From the NCBI GenBank assembly GCA_016098155.1, contig JAAAJB010000154.1, positions 1-54,958 on the forward strand: a stretch of 54,958 nucleotides of DNA, read 5' to 3'. How positions within the stretch are numbered: position 1 is the stretch's first letter; every line of letters starts with the position of its first letter. Below the pieces are notes generated by a model. The model was given only the letters and a program-made list of their open reading frames with translations, made no database searches and had not been told where the DNA came from. The DNA comes from Actinomortierella ambigua (taxonomy: Eukaryota; Mortierellomycota; Mortierellomycetes; Mortierellales; Mortierellaceae). Positions 11,993-23,899 of this stretch are shown here, piece after piece. The translations under genes were made by a program, and so were the position numbers.

Positions 11993-14329
11993 AGCCTCGG
12001 TCGCGGAGGTTTCAGCCGCAATCGCCGCCACTTTTGGTGGCACCAGATTCAATGTCGATATCCGCCCACAGAGATAAAGAACCATGAGACACAACCCGTT
12101 CGGCGAAGAGTGGAGCGTCACTGGAGGCGATCGGACCTTGGAGCCCGAAAAACCACTGAGATGTGTGCGCTTCGCCAGGGAAAGTCCTCCTCCAGATTGG
12201 CTATCCAGACCGACAATACTTCCGTCCGAGAAACCAACTACCAACTCTCGTGTCCTCTGAATACAGGTCATTGTCGACACAAACTTGTCCATAAATTGGT
12301 GTTCTCCGGCCACGACAAAGGTCTGTACAAGAATAGCATGAAAGATATCCAAAAGTGGTATTATTAGAACAACTTTCCAAGAGGGACAAACTCCTTCCCT
12401 CCAATACCAGTAGCTTGCACCAGGTCACGTTCAAACTCACCAATCCCGCCTGACCCGTGTTGGCATCGCTCCGTCGTGTGGAGAGATCATGGAACGCAGA
12501 GTGGAAACTGACCACCTTAACGACCATGTCCCAAACAACAATCTGGCTGCGATAATGCACGGTAGTCGCCAAGTCATTGCTCCCCTCATCCACCACATTT
12601 CTGTCTGCCAGCGCCACAGCAATTGAAAAGGGTTTACTGGACGTCTTGGGGAGCCATTGCAAGTGGTGCAGCACGCTCGGCGCCATCAACGAGCCTTGTC
12701 CAGTCAAAGGGTTGGAAAGGTACAGAATTGCTTTTGCGTCGCAGCGAAACATCACCTCGGGTGTAAACCGGAGGTGGATCTGATACACATTGACCGTTGA
12801 TGGCAAGCTGTTGCAGCAATGGGTGGCGAGTTGAATTCCGTCCATAGCTATGCAAACATGAAATAAAATGAGATAGAAAAGAGAAGAAAAGAGAAGAGAA
12901 GAGAAGAGAAGCGAAGAAAAGACAGCAAGCAGGGGGCGACTCATTCGTTAGATAAAAAAAGACATTTTGAAACGCTCATAAAAATGGACCGCATGCACCT
13001 CGGACGTTTCCTACCATCACTGATCATGGCTCCATGTGATATCCTTGAAGAAATCTGGTCTTCGGTTCCTGAGCGAGGCGGCAGGGATGTCACAATATGT
13101 GTAAAGTAATGACCGTTGGGTTTGTGAATAGCGACCAGCTATAGTAACCAACCATGGTTGTTGGTGAAATGAGTTGGCGGTTAAAACTCTATATCATCCT
13201 TTCGCCAGGGAACCAGACTATCGTGGTCATTGTTGAACTGTCTTTTGCGGGTGGGGGGGGGTGGAGGTTGTGAGGGGGAAAATGCTGTACCTGACCGTCC
13301 GATGTGAGTAGCACTAGAGCTAGCGAGTTTCGCGACCAGATGGTTCGCTCGCGGCCATACCGCACTCCTTCTCCTGATGGATCCTCTGTCGCAACATACT
13401 ATTGACATGAAGAATAAAACAAAGATTCGTACAGATTTGTAAGTATGAAGGTTCGCACCTATAACTAGCGACATCCATCTAACAGAATGGCCCCTATAAC
13501 CATTTACCATTCTGTCAGGATTAATCCACTCGCAACAGATGACAGGGTTGTGCATTTCGACGGTATAGATAGGAAGCCAAGTGTTGAGGTATTTCTATAG
13601 CGAAAGAGACGAGAATGACAGTCAGTCCATGAAGATGTGAGTAAGGGTGGAGAAAGGAGAAGGAGATCGCCTTGAACATTATCTTCTATTCGCAGTACCT
13701 TATTCGCCCAGATGGCAATCTTGCCCTTCTCGTCGATTGACGCGAAAAAGTTGCCCGAGTGGTTCCAAAGGATATGGGTTAGGATGCTCTGTCCATGAAA
13801 CATTGAAATATCCTCCATCGCTGTATCCCAAAGACGCGCCTTGCCCTCTGCACACATGAGCAATGAGAGCATCCGGATCGATGGACTAGTGATTGTTTAA
13901 AAGGACGTGGATCGTGTTAAATACTGCAGTACTCTTCCTTATCCATGAAATATCATACACAATGAAAAGAAAAACCAAAGACCATACTTCATCAGCCCTG
14001 GTGCTCGCTTGTCTGGCACCCACGATGGCACAATGGCCATATTCCTCTTGGACCACGCCAAAGGCCTACAGTGACAATAAATGAAAACGAGGTTATGGTG
14101 ATATGGTGTCAGAAGAGGCATGTCGTGCTAAGGACTCAGTAAAGTCGCGTCAAGAGTACTCGTGAAATAGATATGTATCTTATGGCTCAATGACAATGTC
14201 AGGAAAGGGGTCAGAAATGGCGGCTCACCTTTGATGACTGCCATGTGTCAGCGATGAGTAAAATCCATCAACTGGAAGATTAGGTGGCAGGAATGTCAGT
14301 AGTGCTTTCTCTAGCTTTGTCGATACCAT
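8819..14329 (-). CDS. MED16: Mediator of RNA polymerase II transcription subunit 16
   Basis: Tail-module subunit of Mediator, which links gene-specific activators to RNA polymerase II in the nucleus (yeast Sin4). Eight exons keep one frame: 14329-14229, 14065-13988, 13885-13699, 13594-13508, 13398-13291, 13138-13015, 12847-12441 and 12322-8819, giving 1531 residues. The N-terminal half is propeller-like (GKARLWDTA, GKIAIWANK, CEWINPDRM). The C-terminus ends with the Cys pairs CIRC and CICGG plus a Trp, the usual MED16 ending. The protein is longer than most relatives because of Ala, Thr and Gly runs, a long Asp/Glu tract and a poly-Gly tract in the last exon. The start ATG 14329 opens MVSTKLEKALL. 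The MATH gene lies upstream on the same strand, 394 bases away. Confidence 0.9.
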
Positions 14330-14723
14330 CGCGCAAGCTGTTTGTGACGGGAGAGGGGGGGAGGAGGGGGGTTCACGCGCACTTGATGGGGTGAAGAAGC
14401 TTTAGCAATTCAATGTTCGTTTGCGGGGTTGAGTGAACAGGAGAGAAAGATGTGCTGATGCATGTGGAAATACAGCCAGTATTGGTTAAACCGGTATGTG
14501 TGGCTCAGGCACGGCACCTCCTACGAAAATATTCCTTCACTTGCCTCGAGTCCTCGCACCCCCCTCCCTCCCTCTCTCTCTCAGAGCCAGAAGAGATCCA
14601 TGGACATGGTAGTAAAGTCAAATTGTGGAGTTTTTTTTTATGTATTGGTACAGGGTAAGCTATCTCAAAGTAGAAACACACAAAGCAAAAGAAAGAGAGA
14701 AGGAGGAGAAAAAAAAAGGGCTT
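14330..14723. promoter_or_regulatory. MED16 upstream region and MATH-gene 3' flank
   Basis: This gap lies between the stop of the MATH gene and the MED16 start, both on the minus strand. It should contain the MATH 3' untranslated sequence and the MED16 promoter. It includes a G-rich block at 14352-14371. No clear TATA box or other defined site was seen. Confidence 0.4.
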
Positions 14724-16640
14724 TCAGGCGACGATCGGCTCATGTTGGAAGAGCGCGCCAACTATCAAGTCTGTCTCAACAAAATCCTCCTCTGCCTCGG
14801 AAAACATGCGCACGGCGTCCTCGACCGACTTGCGGCTTGCGAACCTAGGGAAACCTGTTGTTGCACAAGAAATCCCAGGAAGAAGAAGACATGATGCATA
14901 AAGAAGTTGAAAAAGGGAAAAAGGTCAATACACGAACACATTCGAACCACATCCTCGAAACATCATAGGACCATAGAGGTGGTACAAGAAGCAACCACAC
15001 TGTGGAAACAAGAGAACAAAAAAAAAAAGAAGAAGAGGCGAGTCATGCTTACCCAAGCCAGGAGAGGGACCTGTGCCCGAGAACGTCTCGATAAAGTCTT
15101 TGCGTACAATGACGGTGCCTTCGGTTGTGGCCAAAAAGAGCGAGACCCGGTAGCGGTCGGCAGTTGCACGGCCTGCCCATGAGAGTCTCCGTCCCGAGGA
15201 TGGTGTAAATTCAGTGGGGGACATCTTTGCCAGGGTGGGATAGTCAAGATGAAGGTATAGTCCAATGTGGTCACTCTCGCGGTATCGGTCACCCCGTCCG
15301 TGCTAAGAGAGAGAGAGAGAGAGACAGAGAGAGAAAGGTCGAAGAAGGGGAGAGAGAAAGTGACGAGAGAGGGGGAAGGTAGAATGGACGAGTGGTTAGC
15401 GCGTGTTGCTCGTCAGAGTGCATGGCTGGTTGAAATCTGCATATGAACTTCGAGTCACGTTGTTGAACACAAAGATGAATGCAATGTACAAGATGTACGA
15501 GGGAAGGACGGGACGACATATGCATGCAATGCGCTGCTGTCCTGAAAGAGCAAAAAAAGAGAGAAAGAGAGAGAAGAGAGATAGAGACAGATACACACAC
15601 GCACACACACACACACACACAGAAAAAAAGACGCACGTAGGCTACACGAGGAGTGAGGGCCAGGGGAACAGACAGGGGTGAGGACAGGCGAGAAGAAGAC
15701 GCGAAATGCAACCCTGCCAAATTCACTTTGGGGGGTCGGGGGCAGCAGCTGCAGCCACATGTTGCTTACTGATTCTACATGCCCGAGGAATGTATACATA
15801 TCACTGGGAGGTTTGTGTTATGCAACTCGTCTTCCTCTGCCTCTGCTTCCCTAATCCCAATATGTGCATGTGTGCGTATGTGTGCGTGTGTTTTTTTTTT
15901 CTCGTTCTGTTGCTCATAGTACTTTCCGTTTCTTTTTTTTTCTTTTGTTCTCTTCTTTGATCCTGTTCATGCGTGTGGCGTAATGGAGTAGGGTCACTTA
16001 CTGGGTAGAGTCGCAGGCGCCAGCTAGAGTTGACGCCACTTGGCGAGTCGTCATGAAGGCCAGTGGTATGATGGTGGTGATGCTTGTGGATACGTTTGTC
16101 GTTCACCGAGAGAGAGTCGACGACCTGGGTGTCTTGGTCGTCAAAGACCGGGCTGCAGTCATCGTCCTGGTCCTCCAGCTTTGGTGAGTCGGGCACCGAG
16201 CCATCCAGAGAGTTGTTCTCGGAGGGAAACAAGCAAGGACGCTCGGGAATGTCAAAGACATTGGACCGCACAAACCGGTCCGAGAATGTAAACTCGCTCA
16301 GCTTGCCAACATTCCAAAAGTAACCAAAGGGGGTGCTGTGCGAAAGGCCTCGGTGAGCGACAATCTCCTCCTGGATGACGCTGTCCACGTCGACGTGGGA
16401 AGCAAAAGCGGCGGTCAATGCAGAGGCATCCACGACGGACGAGGCTTGGAAGGATGACGGTGTCTGAGCATGAAGAGAGTGCGAGTGTGAGAAGCGCTTG
16501 CCGATGGACTGAGGGCTGGTCGCTGGGCTGCCGCCAGTATGCGAGCCTCTGGGGCGCGAGATTGGAATTGGGGTTGGCGTGGCCATGAGGAGGTGCTCGG
16601 CGAACGAAAGGCCGCTCTCGAGGGAGTCCTGTCGGTTCAT
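14724..16640 (-). CDS. stand-alone MATH (TRAF-like) domain protein
   Basis: Three exons, 16640-16002, 15302-15053 and 14854-14724, join in phase (0 then 1) to give 339 residues from the first ATG of the likely leader. Residues 1-100 or so are Ser/Thr/Pro-rich and probably disordered. A MATH domain follows: FGYFWNVGKLSEFTFSD at its start, an acidic and His-rich insertion, then WRLRLYPHGRG and HIGLYLHLDYPT, and finally GLGFPRFASR. MATH domains are beta-sandwich protein-interaction modules, often coupled to BTB, TRAF or ubiquitin-protease domains. Here no partner domain is visible, and the chain stops about 35 residues after the fold. The first intron (15303-16001) is long and carries GA and CA microsatellites. 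The partner and role are unknown. Confidence 0.8.
15593..15621. repeat. AC microsatellite in MATH-gene intron
   Basis: A run of CA units with one GCA interruption, inside the first intron of the MATH gene. Seen directly. Confidence 0.8.
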
Positions 16641-18102
16641 GATGGTAGTGGTCGTAGAGTAGGAAGGGGGAAGGGAGTTTCGTGTGTAGAGTAAGAGGGG
16701 AAGAAAGGTAGATTGTTCTCGAAACACCAAATGGATGGATGGCTTTGAAAAGGTACGCTAAGTGGGGGGGGGGGAGGATGGACGCGGGTGGTCGATGGGA
16801 CAACGGGAAGTAGGGTCGCGTGGACTTGCAGTAGCAGGGCTAGTCTTGGAAAGGTGAGATAGCTGGAGTACAAGGGTGGAGAAGGACTGCAGCTTTGTTT
16901 GGAGGTTGAGGGTCAGGGTCGGGGGCAAAATGCAGGCTGGGCTGGGAAGATGTCCGAAAACAGAAGTACAGAGGGAAGGATAAAAAAGATGTGCGACGAC
17001 GACCTGAAAGAGGGGATATGTTTCTTTGGATGGATGGGTAAATTATAGTTTACGAAGGGTTGCGTCGGGCGTCCCGTGAGTCGGTCTTGTGGCCACCAAA
17101 TGAGAGCAAAGCCAATAGATTGGAGAGAGTGCTGTTCAAAGACAACGACAAAGAGAAAGAAAGACAGGGAAGAAGAACGATCTTGACGTCTACTCGAGTT
17201 TTTCAGTCGTGGATGTCACGGCAATGACGGACAATGGTGTGGATGGGATGGATGATGTGGATATTGCAGCAAACACACGAGTACGCTTATGCACGATACA
17301 CACACAATACACACACAAAACACACACACAGACAGCTCAACACGCTAAGCAACGCACGCACAGCACACTCGCACAACGAGATGAGAAGATAAGCTTCTTG
17401 GAGAAGAAAGAAAAGGCCGATAGATATCAGTCAGCCTTAAACCGAAGGTGGACGGACAGAAGAAGAGCAGGAAGAATAAGAAGAGAGAGAAAAGGGCAGC
17501 TTATCGGGACGACTAACGAGATCACCGGACAAAGCAGTTGGGGAGAAGTGGAGGTGCTTTAAGCAGGAGGAGGATAGAGGGGAGGGGGATGGGTGGGGAC
17601 CACAGAAAAGGGGATGTGGGATAATGCTTTTTTGGGAATGTCCTGCAGCAAGCGTGGTTCAATAACGAACAGCAAGGAATGGGAGGCAGCAGAAGGGGGG
17701 AAGAAAACAGAGAACAGGAAAGGAGGGGGAGGGGAACTGAAAGAAGAAAGACAGAAAGAGAAGACAAGAAGAGAGGAGAAGAAGGAAAAAAAGAAAAAAA
17801 AAAACAGGAAGAACGGTGTCCATTTATCTATGCGTGCTCTCTCTGCTGCTGACGAAAGTAGAGGGGGGGTACAGGAGAGAGGGCAATGGGGTGTGTGTGG
17901 ATCTGCTGGTAAAGAGAGAGGGTGGGAGAGCAAGCTCGTGCTTGCTTGTCCAACTCTTCTTTTCTGCTCTGCCCAGTAGCAGACAGCCAGCAAGCAACGA
18001 CAGCACGCAGGTCCATGACCACGGGCAAGAGAGCATGAAAAAAGTGCTACACTTGTACAACGAACCCCATACTGTGGTCCACTCAACCCACACATCCATC
18101 CC

Positions 18103-18137
<35 letters not shown>

Positions 18138-19126
18138 CCTTGCTTCCTCCGCGCTTGTTTGCTGACAGAACAGAACAACAGTGGTGTTGGGCTTGCCTGA
18201 CAAAATGGATGTGTCCCGATCCGCATGAAAGAAAAAAAGATACTGCTGGTGCTGTACTCACAACAATAAACAGCGCCCTCTGTCTATCTCTTCCCCCCCC
18301 CCCTTTTTCCCTTCTCTCATTCTCACTTCCAGTGGGCATGGCTCAATGGCATTGTCCCGTTGGCCAGCCAAAACTTTGAAGAGTTTTGTAGCCCAGCTTA
18401 CTCCAAAAGTATCCCGCTTGCTCTCTCTCTCTCTACCTCTCTTGTTCTCTCTTATATTCTCTCTCTATATCTCCATCTCTCTATTTCTGCCCTTCCTTAA
18501 TTTTTATTGCATCTGCTCAACACCCCTGTCTTTTTAGGTCAAGTGTCCCCCTCTCCTTCACTGACATGCTCTGCTCACATCCACTGTTTGCCCCTCTCTC
18601 TCTCATCTTTGTTGTTTTTTTTCCCACTGCGCCCAATGGGTTGGTCCAGGCATCAGCCAGGACACGCTACTTGTCAGCAACGCACGGAACGCCACCCCCC
18701 CCCAGCCCCTCCAGAGTTATCTAAAGCGCCGTACCAAAATAAAAACAAAGCCAGCGTACCTTCACATTGCCGCATGCTGCCAGAAAGGGCTGTTCTTCCT
18801 TTTCACCTGGAGTAGTACTATTGGGCTAAATTCTATCGAGAAACATAATTGCACCAAAACTTCAATTTTATGGAGGAACAGATAAAAAAAAAAACAAGGG
18901 AACACAAAGGCTACAGGAGCTGAGATTGCTGGGACAGAACATGTGGGAAGGAGCATGCAAGCTGTTGAATTAGCAAACCCCCTTCCCCCTCCTCTCCCTC
19001 CTTCCCTGCTCTATCTTTCTCGTCTCTCATCTTCTTGTCTCTCGACTCTCGACTCTCGTCTCTCTTCCTGTTGTCGTCACTGCGGAAACCAACTCTAGCT
19101 TCTTGTTGGTACGGAAAAAGAAGGTC
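16641..19126. other. 2.5 kb spacer, CT-rich, no confident gene
   Basis: This lies upstream of the MATH gene and downstream of the fasciclin gene, both on the minus strand. On the minus strand, 16641-17000 should hold the MATH promoter and leader. The middle (17540-18620) is GA-rich then CT-rich, including CT runs at about 18106-18135 and 18420-18480. Open frames here are repeat-driven and show no domain. No RNA gene was seen. Confidence 0.45.
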
Positions 19127-21357
19127 CTACAGCCAACCTCCTTCAAGCTCAGCGTTGCCTTCCATGCCATCATCGTCATTGTTGTCAATGTTGTCAAACT
19201 TTAGCATATTATGGGCATCATGGAACAGGCCACAGTGCTCGAAATTGCCAAAGAGGCAAGACTTTGAGCTCTCAGCCCAAGGCATATTGAGCGCCCTACC
19301 GGTTCCACCGAGGAGCTCGTCCAAATAGCTCTCAACCACTACCTCGTCCTCCTCTTCCTCCTGCTCCCCTTCGTCGTCATCATCGGCTGAAGCAAGCTGC
19401 CACATGTGCTGCCAGGCTGCACACTCGGTCTTACTCATGCCCTTGCAACCCTCGGACTTGGGAGGAATCAGAACCTGGTCGATCACATGAATCACGCCGT
19501 TGCCAGCAATCCAGTTCTCATACCCATGCACGATCTTTGCCTTTTTGTTGACCAGGATCTCGTTTCGCTCAATGCCTGGCGCCGGCTTCTTGTCACCATC
19601 ACCACCATCGTGGCGGTGGTCTTTGTGGTGCTTGTGTGTCTTGTGGTTGTGATGATGACGGTGATTGGGGTCACGATGAGGATAGTGGTGCTTGCCACCC
19701 TTGCCGCCGTCGTCATCGTCATCGCCATCACCATCATTGGCATCGCCCCGGTTCAAGATCGCGGCCATCTTGAGCTCTTGCAAAGTGGCGCGAGCGAGAT
19801 CGCCCGGATGGAGTCCCACCTCGTCTACAAGATACTCGGCAACTCGTTGAATCAAGTCCTCCGAAAACAACAGCGAGTCATTCTCATCGTCACGCAGCAT
19901 CTCGCCTTTGACATGAAGCTGGTACTCGGGCGATTTGAGCATCGACTGCACCGCAATTTCTTTGTAGTCGGGAGACTTGGAGCCGTCGTCATTCGTGAGA
20001 TTGAAGATCTCGGGCGTGTAGAGCGTGCGCTCGCCAATCGAGTACATTGTAAAGATCTTCAAATGCTCTCGACCCTTGTTGGAAAAGAGCCACTTTTTGA
20101 GTTTCTTGGGAAGAGCTGTGTCAGCCGAAGATAGAAACGACGACGATGACAAAAGTAATAAAGGATTATTAACACACGTTTTGAACTATGATTGACGGGT
20201 GCGGGCACAATCAAACTTTTACCCTGTTTCTCAATTGTTATTTTTTTTTCTTCATCATAAGATTACCCTTCCAAGCCTTGTCAGGCGCGGCAAACAACGT
20301 GATGCTCTTGCTGTCACGGACATGGACGTCGACTTGAGTCTGGGTCCACGCCTTGGTCAGGGTCGAAAACATCAAGTCGTGGCGCAGCACCTCGTCCAAA
20401 ATGGTATCGCCAGGAGGCTGCACGATGCGATTGACACCATGGACAATGCTGCCAGAGGTGGTCACCAAATTTGGAATGATGATCTTGGCGCGGTTGACAT
20501 ACAATTCGTTGGCCGCTGGTGGAGCACGGTGACCTGCATGATCGTTACTGTTACCACCATAGTCAACTTGGTCTTCATCCTGGTCGATCCACTCGGAATC
20601 AAATCGCCAGAAAGACGGTCGTGGGATGGTTGCAGAGGGGATGCTCGGGTGCTGTGGCGAAATGCGCAGGTACTGGGCGGCACCGTCCAGACCATCGGCC
20701 TCATACATGGAGTCAACAAGGGGCTCCGCACGGAGAACGGTGGTGTTGTGAGGGTGTCGCGAGATGTGGTACATAAGCAAATCTCGCGTGGGGATCTGGA
20801 TGTCGGAAAGCGAGTCAAAAGCCTCGTTGTTTGGTGCAAACATCATAAGCTGCGGGATTAGAGTGTTAACGATACCACGGGGTACCGTGTAGGTTAGCGG
20901 TTAGAGAGCCAAGGAATTTGTACCTAGCAAGCATGGGATGAGGTAGAAGCGAGCGATCGAGTTATCTGATACCTGGTTGTTGGGGTCGGCAAGGAGCTTT
21001 GTCAGTGCTATTGCAGCGATGGAGGAAACGCGGTCAGATACATGTGCTGGACAAGCAGATCATGATCAAAGTAACACGCTCCATCGTCCACATCATTCTA
21101 TTACCTTTGTCCTTTTGAATGGTCTTGAGCAGCTCTGAGAACTCGGGGCGCTGTCCCAACACGTCGAGGATGGTCGCTGGCTCGACTGCCTTGCTGGTAG
21201 GAGCAAGAGCAAAGCTATTCTGTTCAAAGTGAGTAGCAGGCTGAATGCATGCCTGCTGAGAGGGCAAGGTGGAGCATTTGGGCAAGAGAGAAAGCATGAC
21301 CATTGTCGCCAATGCTTTTTTGGCGCTAATGCATGTCAGCAGTTGCTGAGGAATCAT
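19127..21357 (-). CDS. two-domain fasciclin (FAS1) protein with His/Asp-rich insert
   Basis: Four exons, 21357-21105, 21007-20973 (only 35 bases), 20849-20267 and 20115-19127, keep frame and give 619 residues. A hydrophobic stretch near residues 17-26 may be a signal peptide or anchor. Two FAS1 folds are visible. The first runs from ILDVLGQRPEFSELL through LMMFAPNNEAFDSL to the H2-like GSIVHGVNRIVQPP. The second runs from ILDEVLRHDLMFSTL and ITLFAAPDKAW to NGVIHVIDQVLIPP. FAS1 domains mediate cell-surface adhesion and are usually secreted or vacuolar in fungi. Within the second domain, residues about 414-468 are an insert of Asp runs and His/Lys/Arg (HHYPHRD, HRHHHNHK), which could bind metal ions. 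The C-terminus adds about 110 residues with a Glu/Asp-rich part. Confidence 0.85.
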
Positions 21358-21615
21358 CGTGGTGAAAGTGCAGGTGCTTGTATGTGTGTAGGTTGGGAAA
21401 ATGGTGTAAGAAAAGCGAAATTGGCGAGCATGGGCCTGCTGGTGATATACAAAATTCTTTCTTGCAGCGTTTTTTGATAGGAGTTATGTGTCTCATACTC
21501 TCGCTCAGCCTCCACTAGGCTATGTGGGCCACTCGCGAAACGCGCTTAATGATGGGGCTTGTGCTTTTTTATTCTTGGCGCTAGTATTACAAGTGGGTTG
21601 TTGGTACAGAAGGGA

Positions 21616-22090
21616 TTATTTGCCAAGGGCAGAGATGCCATCCAGGGCGCTCATCATGTCGCTTTGCAGCCTGTCGTGCTTTGCCTGCGCCTCATCCAGA
21701 GCGGCATCCTTTTTGGAAAGTGAGCTCATAGCCTAAGAAAAAATAATAGAGATGGAGACGTGGTGAGTGGGCTGGTCCTTGCCTGTGCAATACGCCCCTC
21801 TATTCACTTTGTGACCCACAAGAGTCTATTGCCTGCCATACCTCGAGTCGAGCATCCCGCTTCGTCTTCTTCTTCTGCAGCTGACTGTTCAAATCGCCCA
21901 GCAGCGAGTCCAATTCGGAGGTCAAGTTGCTCACAAGAGCTTTGTTCTTGGCTTGGCTGAATTTGTGATGTGTCACATTCTTCTTGCTGGGAACGGAATG
22001 AGCAGCCGATCCTTTTGAATTCTTGTAAGGGCCAGAGGCAGGCGAGCCTTTCGCCTTTGCTGAGGGCTTTCCTGTTTTTTGCTTTGGCAT
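21616..22090 (-). CDS. small basic coiled-coil protein, unknown
   Basis: Two exons, 22090-21842 and 21732-21616, join in phase 0 (donor GTATGG, acceptor CTTAG) and encode 121 residues. The N-terminal half is Lys/Ser-rich and basic (starts MPKQKTGKPSAKAKG). The second half is a predicted amphipathic helix or coiled coil: NLTSELDSLLGDLNSQL, then basic KKKTKRDARLEAM, then KKDAALDEAQAKHDRL. This layout resembles small nucleolar or ribosome-biogenesis accessory proteins, but I cannot assign a family. It sits 258 bases upstream of the fasciclin start and 418 bases downstream of the methionine-salvage gene, all on one strand. Confidence 0.7.
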
Positions 22091-22508
22091 TGTGAATCCA
22101 ATGAAGGTTTGAAAAAAAAGCAGGATCGATTACTCCATGAAACAAAAAAAAAAAAAAAAAAACTTTAGAGCTCCGAAATTGACGATGCTAGTGAATTTGT
22201 GTCCGGCCTGCTGGGAGGGCACACAAAGGACAGAGAGTGAAGAGGATTGCTGAAATCGTAATGAAGCGAGTAACGGTGGAGTTGACGCAGATCTCACTAA
22301 GGTAGGTGCTATCCGCTTCCCACTGTAGACCCCAGGTCGGAGCACCTCCACTGATCGACTCGTAAAGTGCAACCCCAAAGGCAGAAATTAAGTAGTACGG
22401 CGGCGTTACTCATTACATCGTAGCCAACGCTCCACATAGAAGAGGTCTTGCACGCTTTATATAACACTGTTCCAACTGAGAGAAGTATATTTTTGAAAGA
22501 GATTGACT
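22091..22508. promoter_or_regulatory. spacer upstream of the small basic protein
   Basis: A poly-A run (22144-22161) lies about 55 bases upstream of the start codon of the small protein; on the coding strand it reads as poly-T. The rest has ordinary composition with no clear gene. It should also hold the 3' untranslated end of the dehydratase gene. Confidence 0.4.
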
Positions 22509-23899
22509 CTAGTAAGGAGAATCGGCAGGCTTCTCGGCGGGGTCTGCGGAGGAAAAATAGAGAAACGGGGAACATTTGTGAGGATCGTCATTTCCATCAA
22601 GTATCTTTTTCTCAAGATCGGTGCTTTTGACACTTCGTCGCTTACCAATGCCGATGCTCTTCATCTTGACGGCGATCTCAAACAGGTAATCGTAGCATTC
22701 AGCCATGCACTTGGCCTTTTCCCAATTTTCTAAATTCCGCGAAAATCAGATCAGCCGATGCGAGCTTGTGAGACAACCAATTCATCATAGGGAACAAGAT
22801 ATCGAGCAAAAAGAAGAAGCCATGGGTTGATCTGAAAGCAACTTACCACCCCAAACATAGACACCGTGGCGGCGGACAAGGACAGCGCACGTGTCGGGGT
22901 ACTGCTCCATGGCCTAGCAGTACAAAAAAAATAACAGGAAGGGATGATAACGCCCATGAGTCCTTGGGGATCCTTCCCAAAGCCATCCTGTTCCTTTCAC
23001 GGATTGTATCTCTCTCTCTCTCTTTTTTTTTCCACCTACGTTGGCCATGCGTTCCGTCAGATCCTCCTCTTCGGCAGTATTCTCGATAATCGGAACAACG
23101 AGACGGTCAAAGTACCGCAAATTCCGCGTGGACATGCCCTTGCGAATGCCCTTGATCATCTCCTGGTGCGTAATGATAAACTCCTTGCCAGGATAGAGCA
23201 AAGTCGCCATAACGGCATGCTGCGAATGGGTGTGGATGCAGGCACCAGCCTTGCGCATCGTGTATGCATTGTAGAACAGAGGCGTGCATGCCGAGGGCTT
23301 GTACACTAGAGGCTTCCTCAGAATGTTCATGTTGGCAAACTCGAGCACAAACAGATCCTTGGGCTGAATGCGTTCCTTCTGCACACCTGTGTTGAGATAC
23401 ATGTCGATATTGTAATGGTCAACAACAAATAAGCAATATAAAAATCACGAGAAGCAGGAAGGGGCCGAAGATACGATGGAGGGTACTGTACCTGAAGGGG
23501 CAATGAAAACATGCTCGCTAAGAGAAGTAAAATAACATAAACGCGGTCAGGTCCCAAACATGCATTGCTTCTTTCTCGCTCGACTAAACTCACCATGGGC
23601 GATAGCTTACTCCTTCCGGATACTGATGCCGCCTCTACGGAAGAGGAAGAAAAAGGAACAAGTTTGTTGGATTATTAGCTTTGAATAATAGCTGTGGAGG
23701 GGAGCTCACACATGCACACCTCATAGGGTCAGCTTTATCGATAGCAATAAAATTACCCGGTGCCAGTGACCCAACCCAAGGTGTAGAAGAGCCGGCACAA
23801 CTCTGGAATCATGTTGGCGGGGTGGGAGGGGTCATTCGAGATGACCAACTGATCGCGATCTTCAGGAATGACGCTAGCGGGGACAAGATTGCTGCTCAT
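22509..23899 (-). CDS. MDE1: methylthioribulose-1-phosphate dehydratase
   Basis: Cytosolic class II aldolase-fold zinc enzyme of the methionine salvage pathway; it dehydrates 5-methylthioribulose-1-phosphate to the diketo intermediate. Seven exons: 23899-23757, 23634-23611, 23517-23492, 23386-23040, 22913-22847, 22729-22646 and 22543-22509, total 241 residues, the usual length. Two exons are only 24 and 26 bases long. Zinc ligands are H116 and H118 ([10 protein letters not shown]) and H196 (RRHGVYVWG). The catalytic Glu is E140 (THQEMIKG), and C98 is conserved before the PLFYN turn. The glycine-rich GTGGGISIR and IAPSGVQKER segments match the substrate loop. It is transcribed away from the presenilin gene. 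Identification is firm; the yeast name MDE1 (mtnB in bacteria) is used. Confidence 0.93.

Noticed and set aside
15385..15466. tRNA-like promoter boxes in the MATH-gene intron (TGGACGAGTGG and GGTTGAAATCT)
   Set aside because: The spacing hints at A and B boxes, but the D-arm cannot pair and no acceptor stem forms; a GACGAG/CTCGTC hairpin competes. At most a SINE-like remnant.
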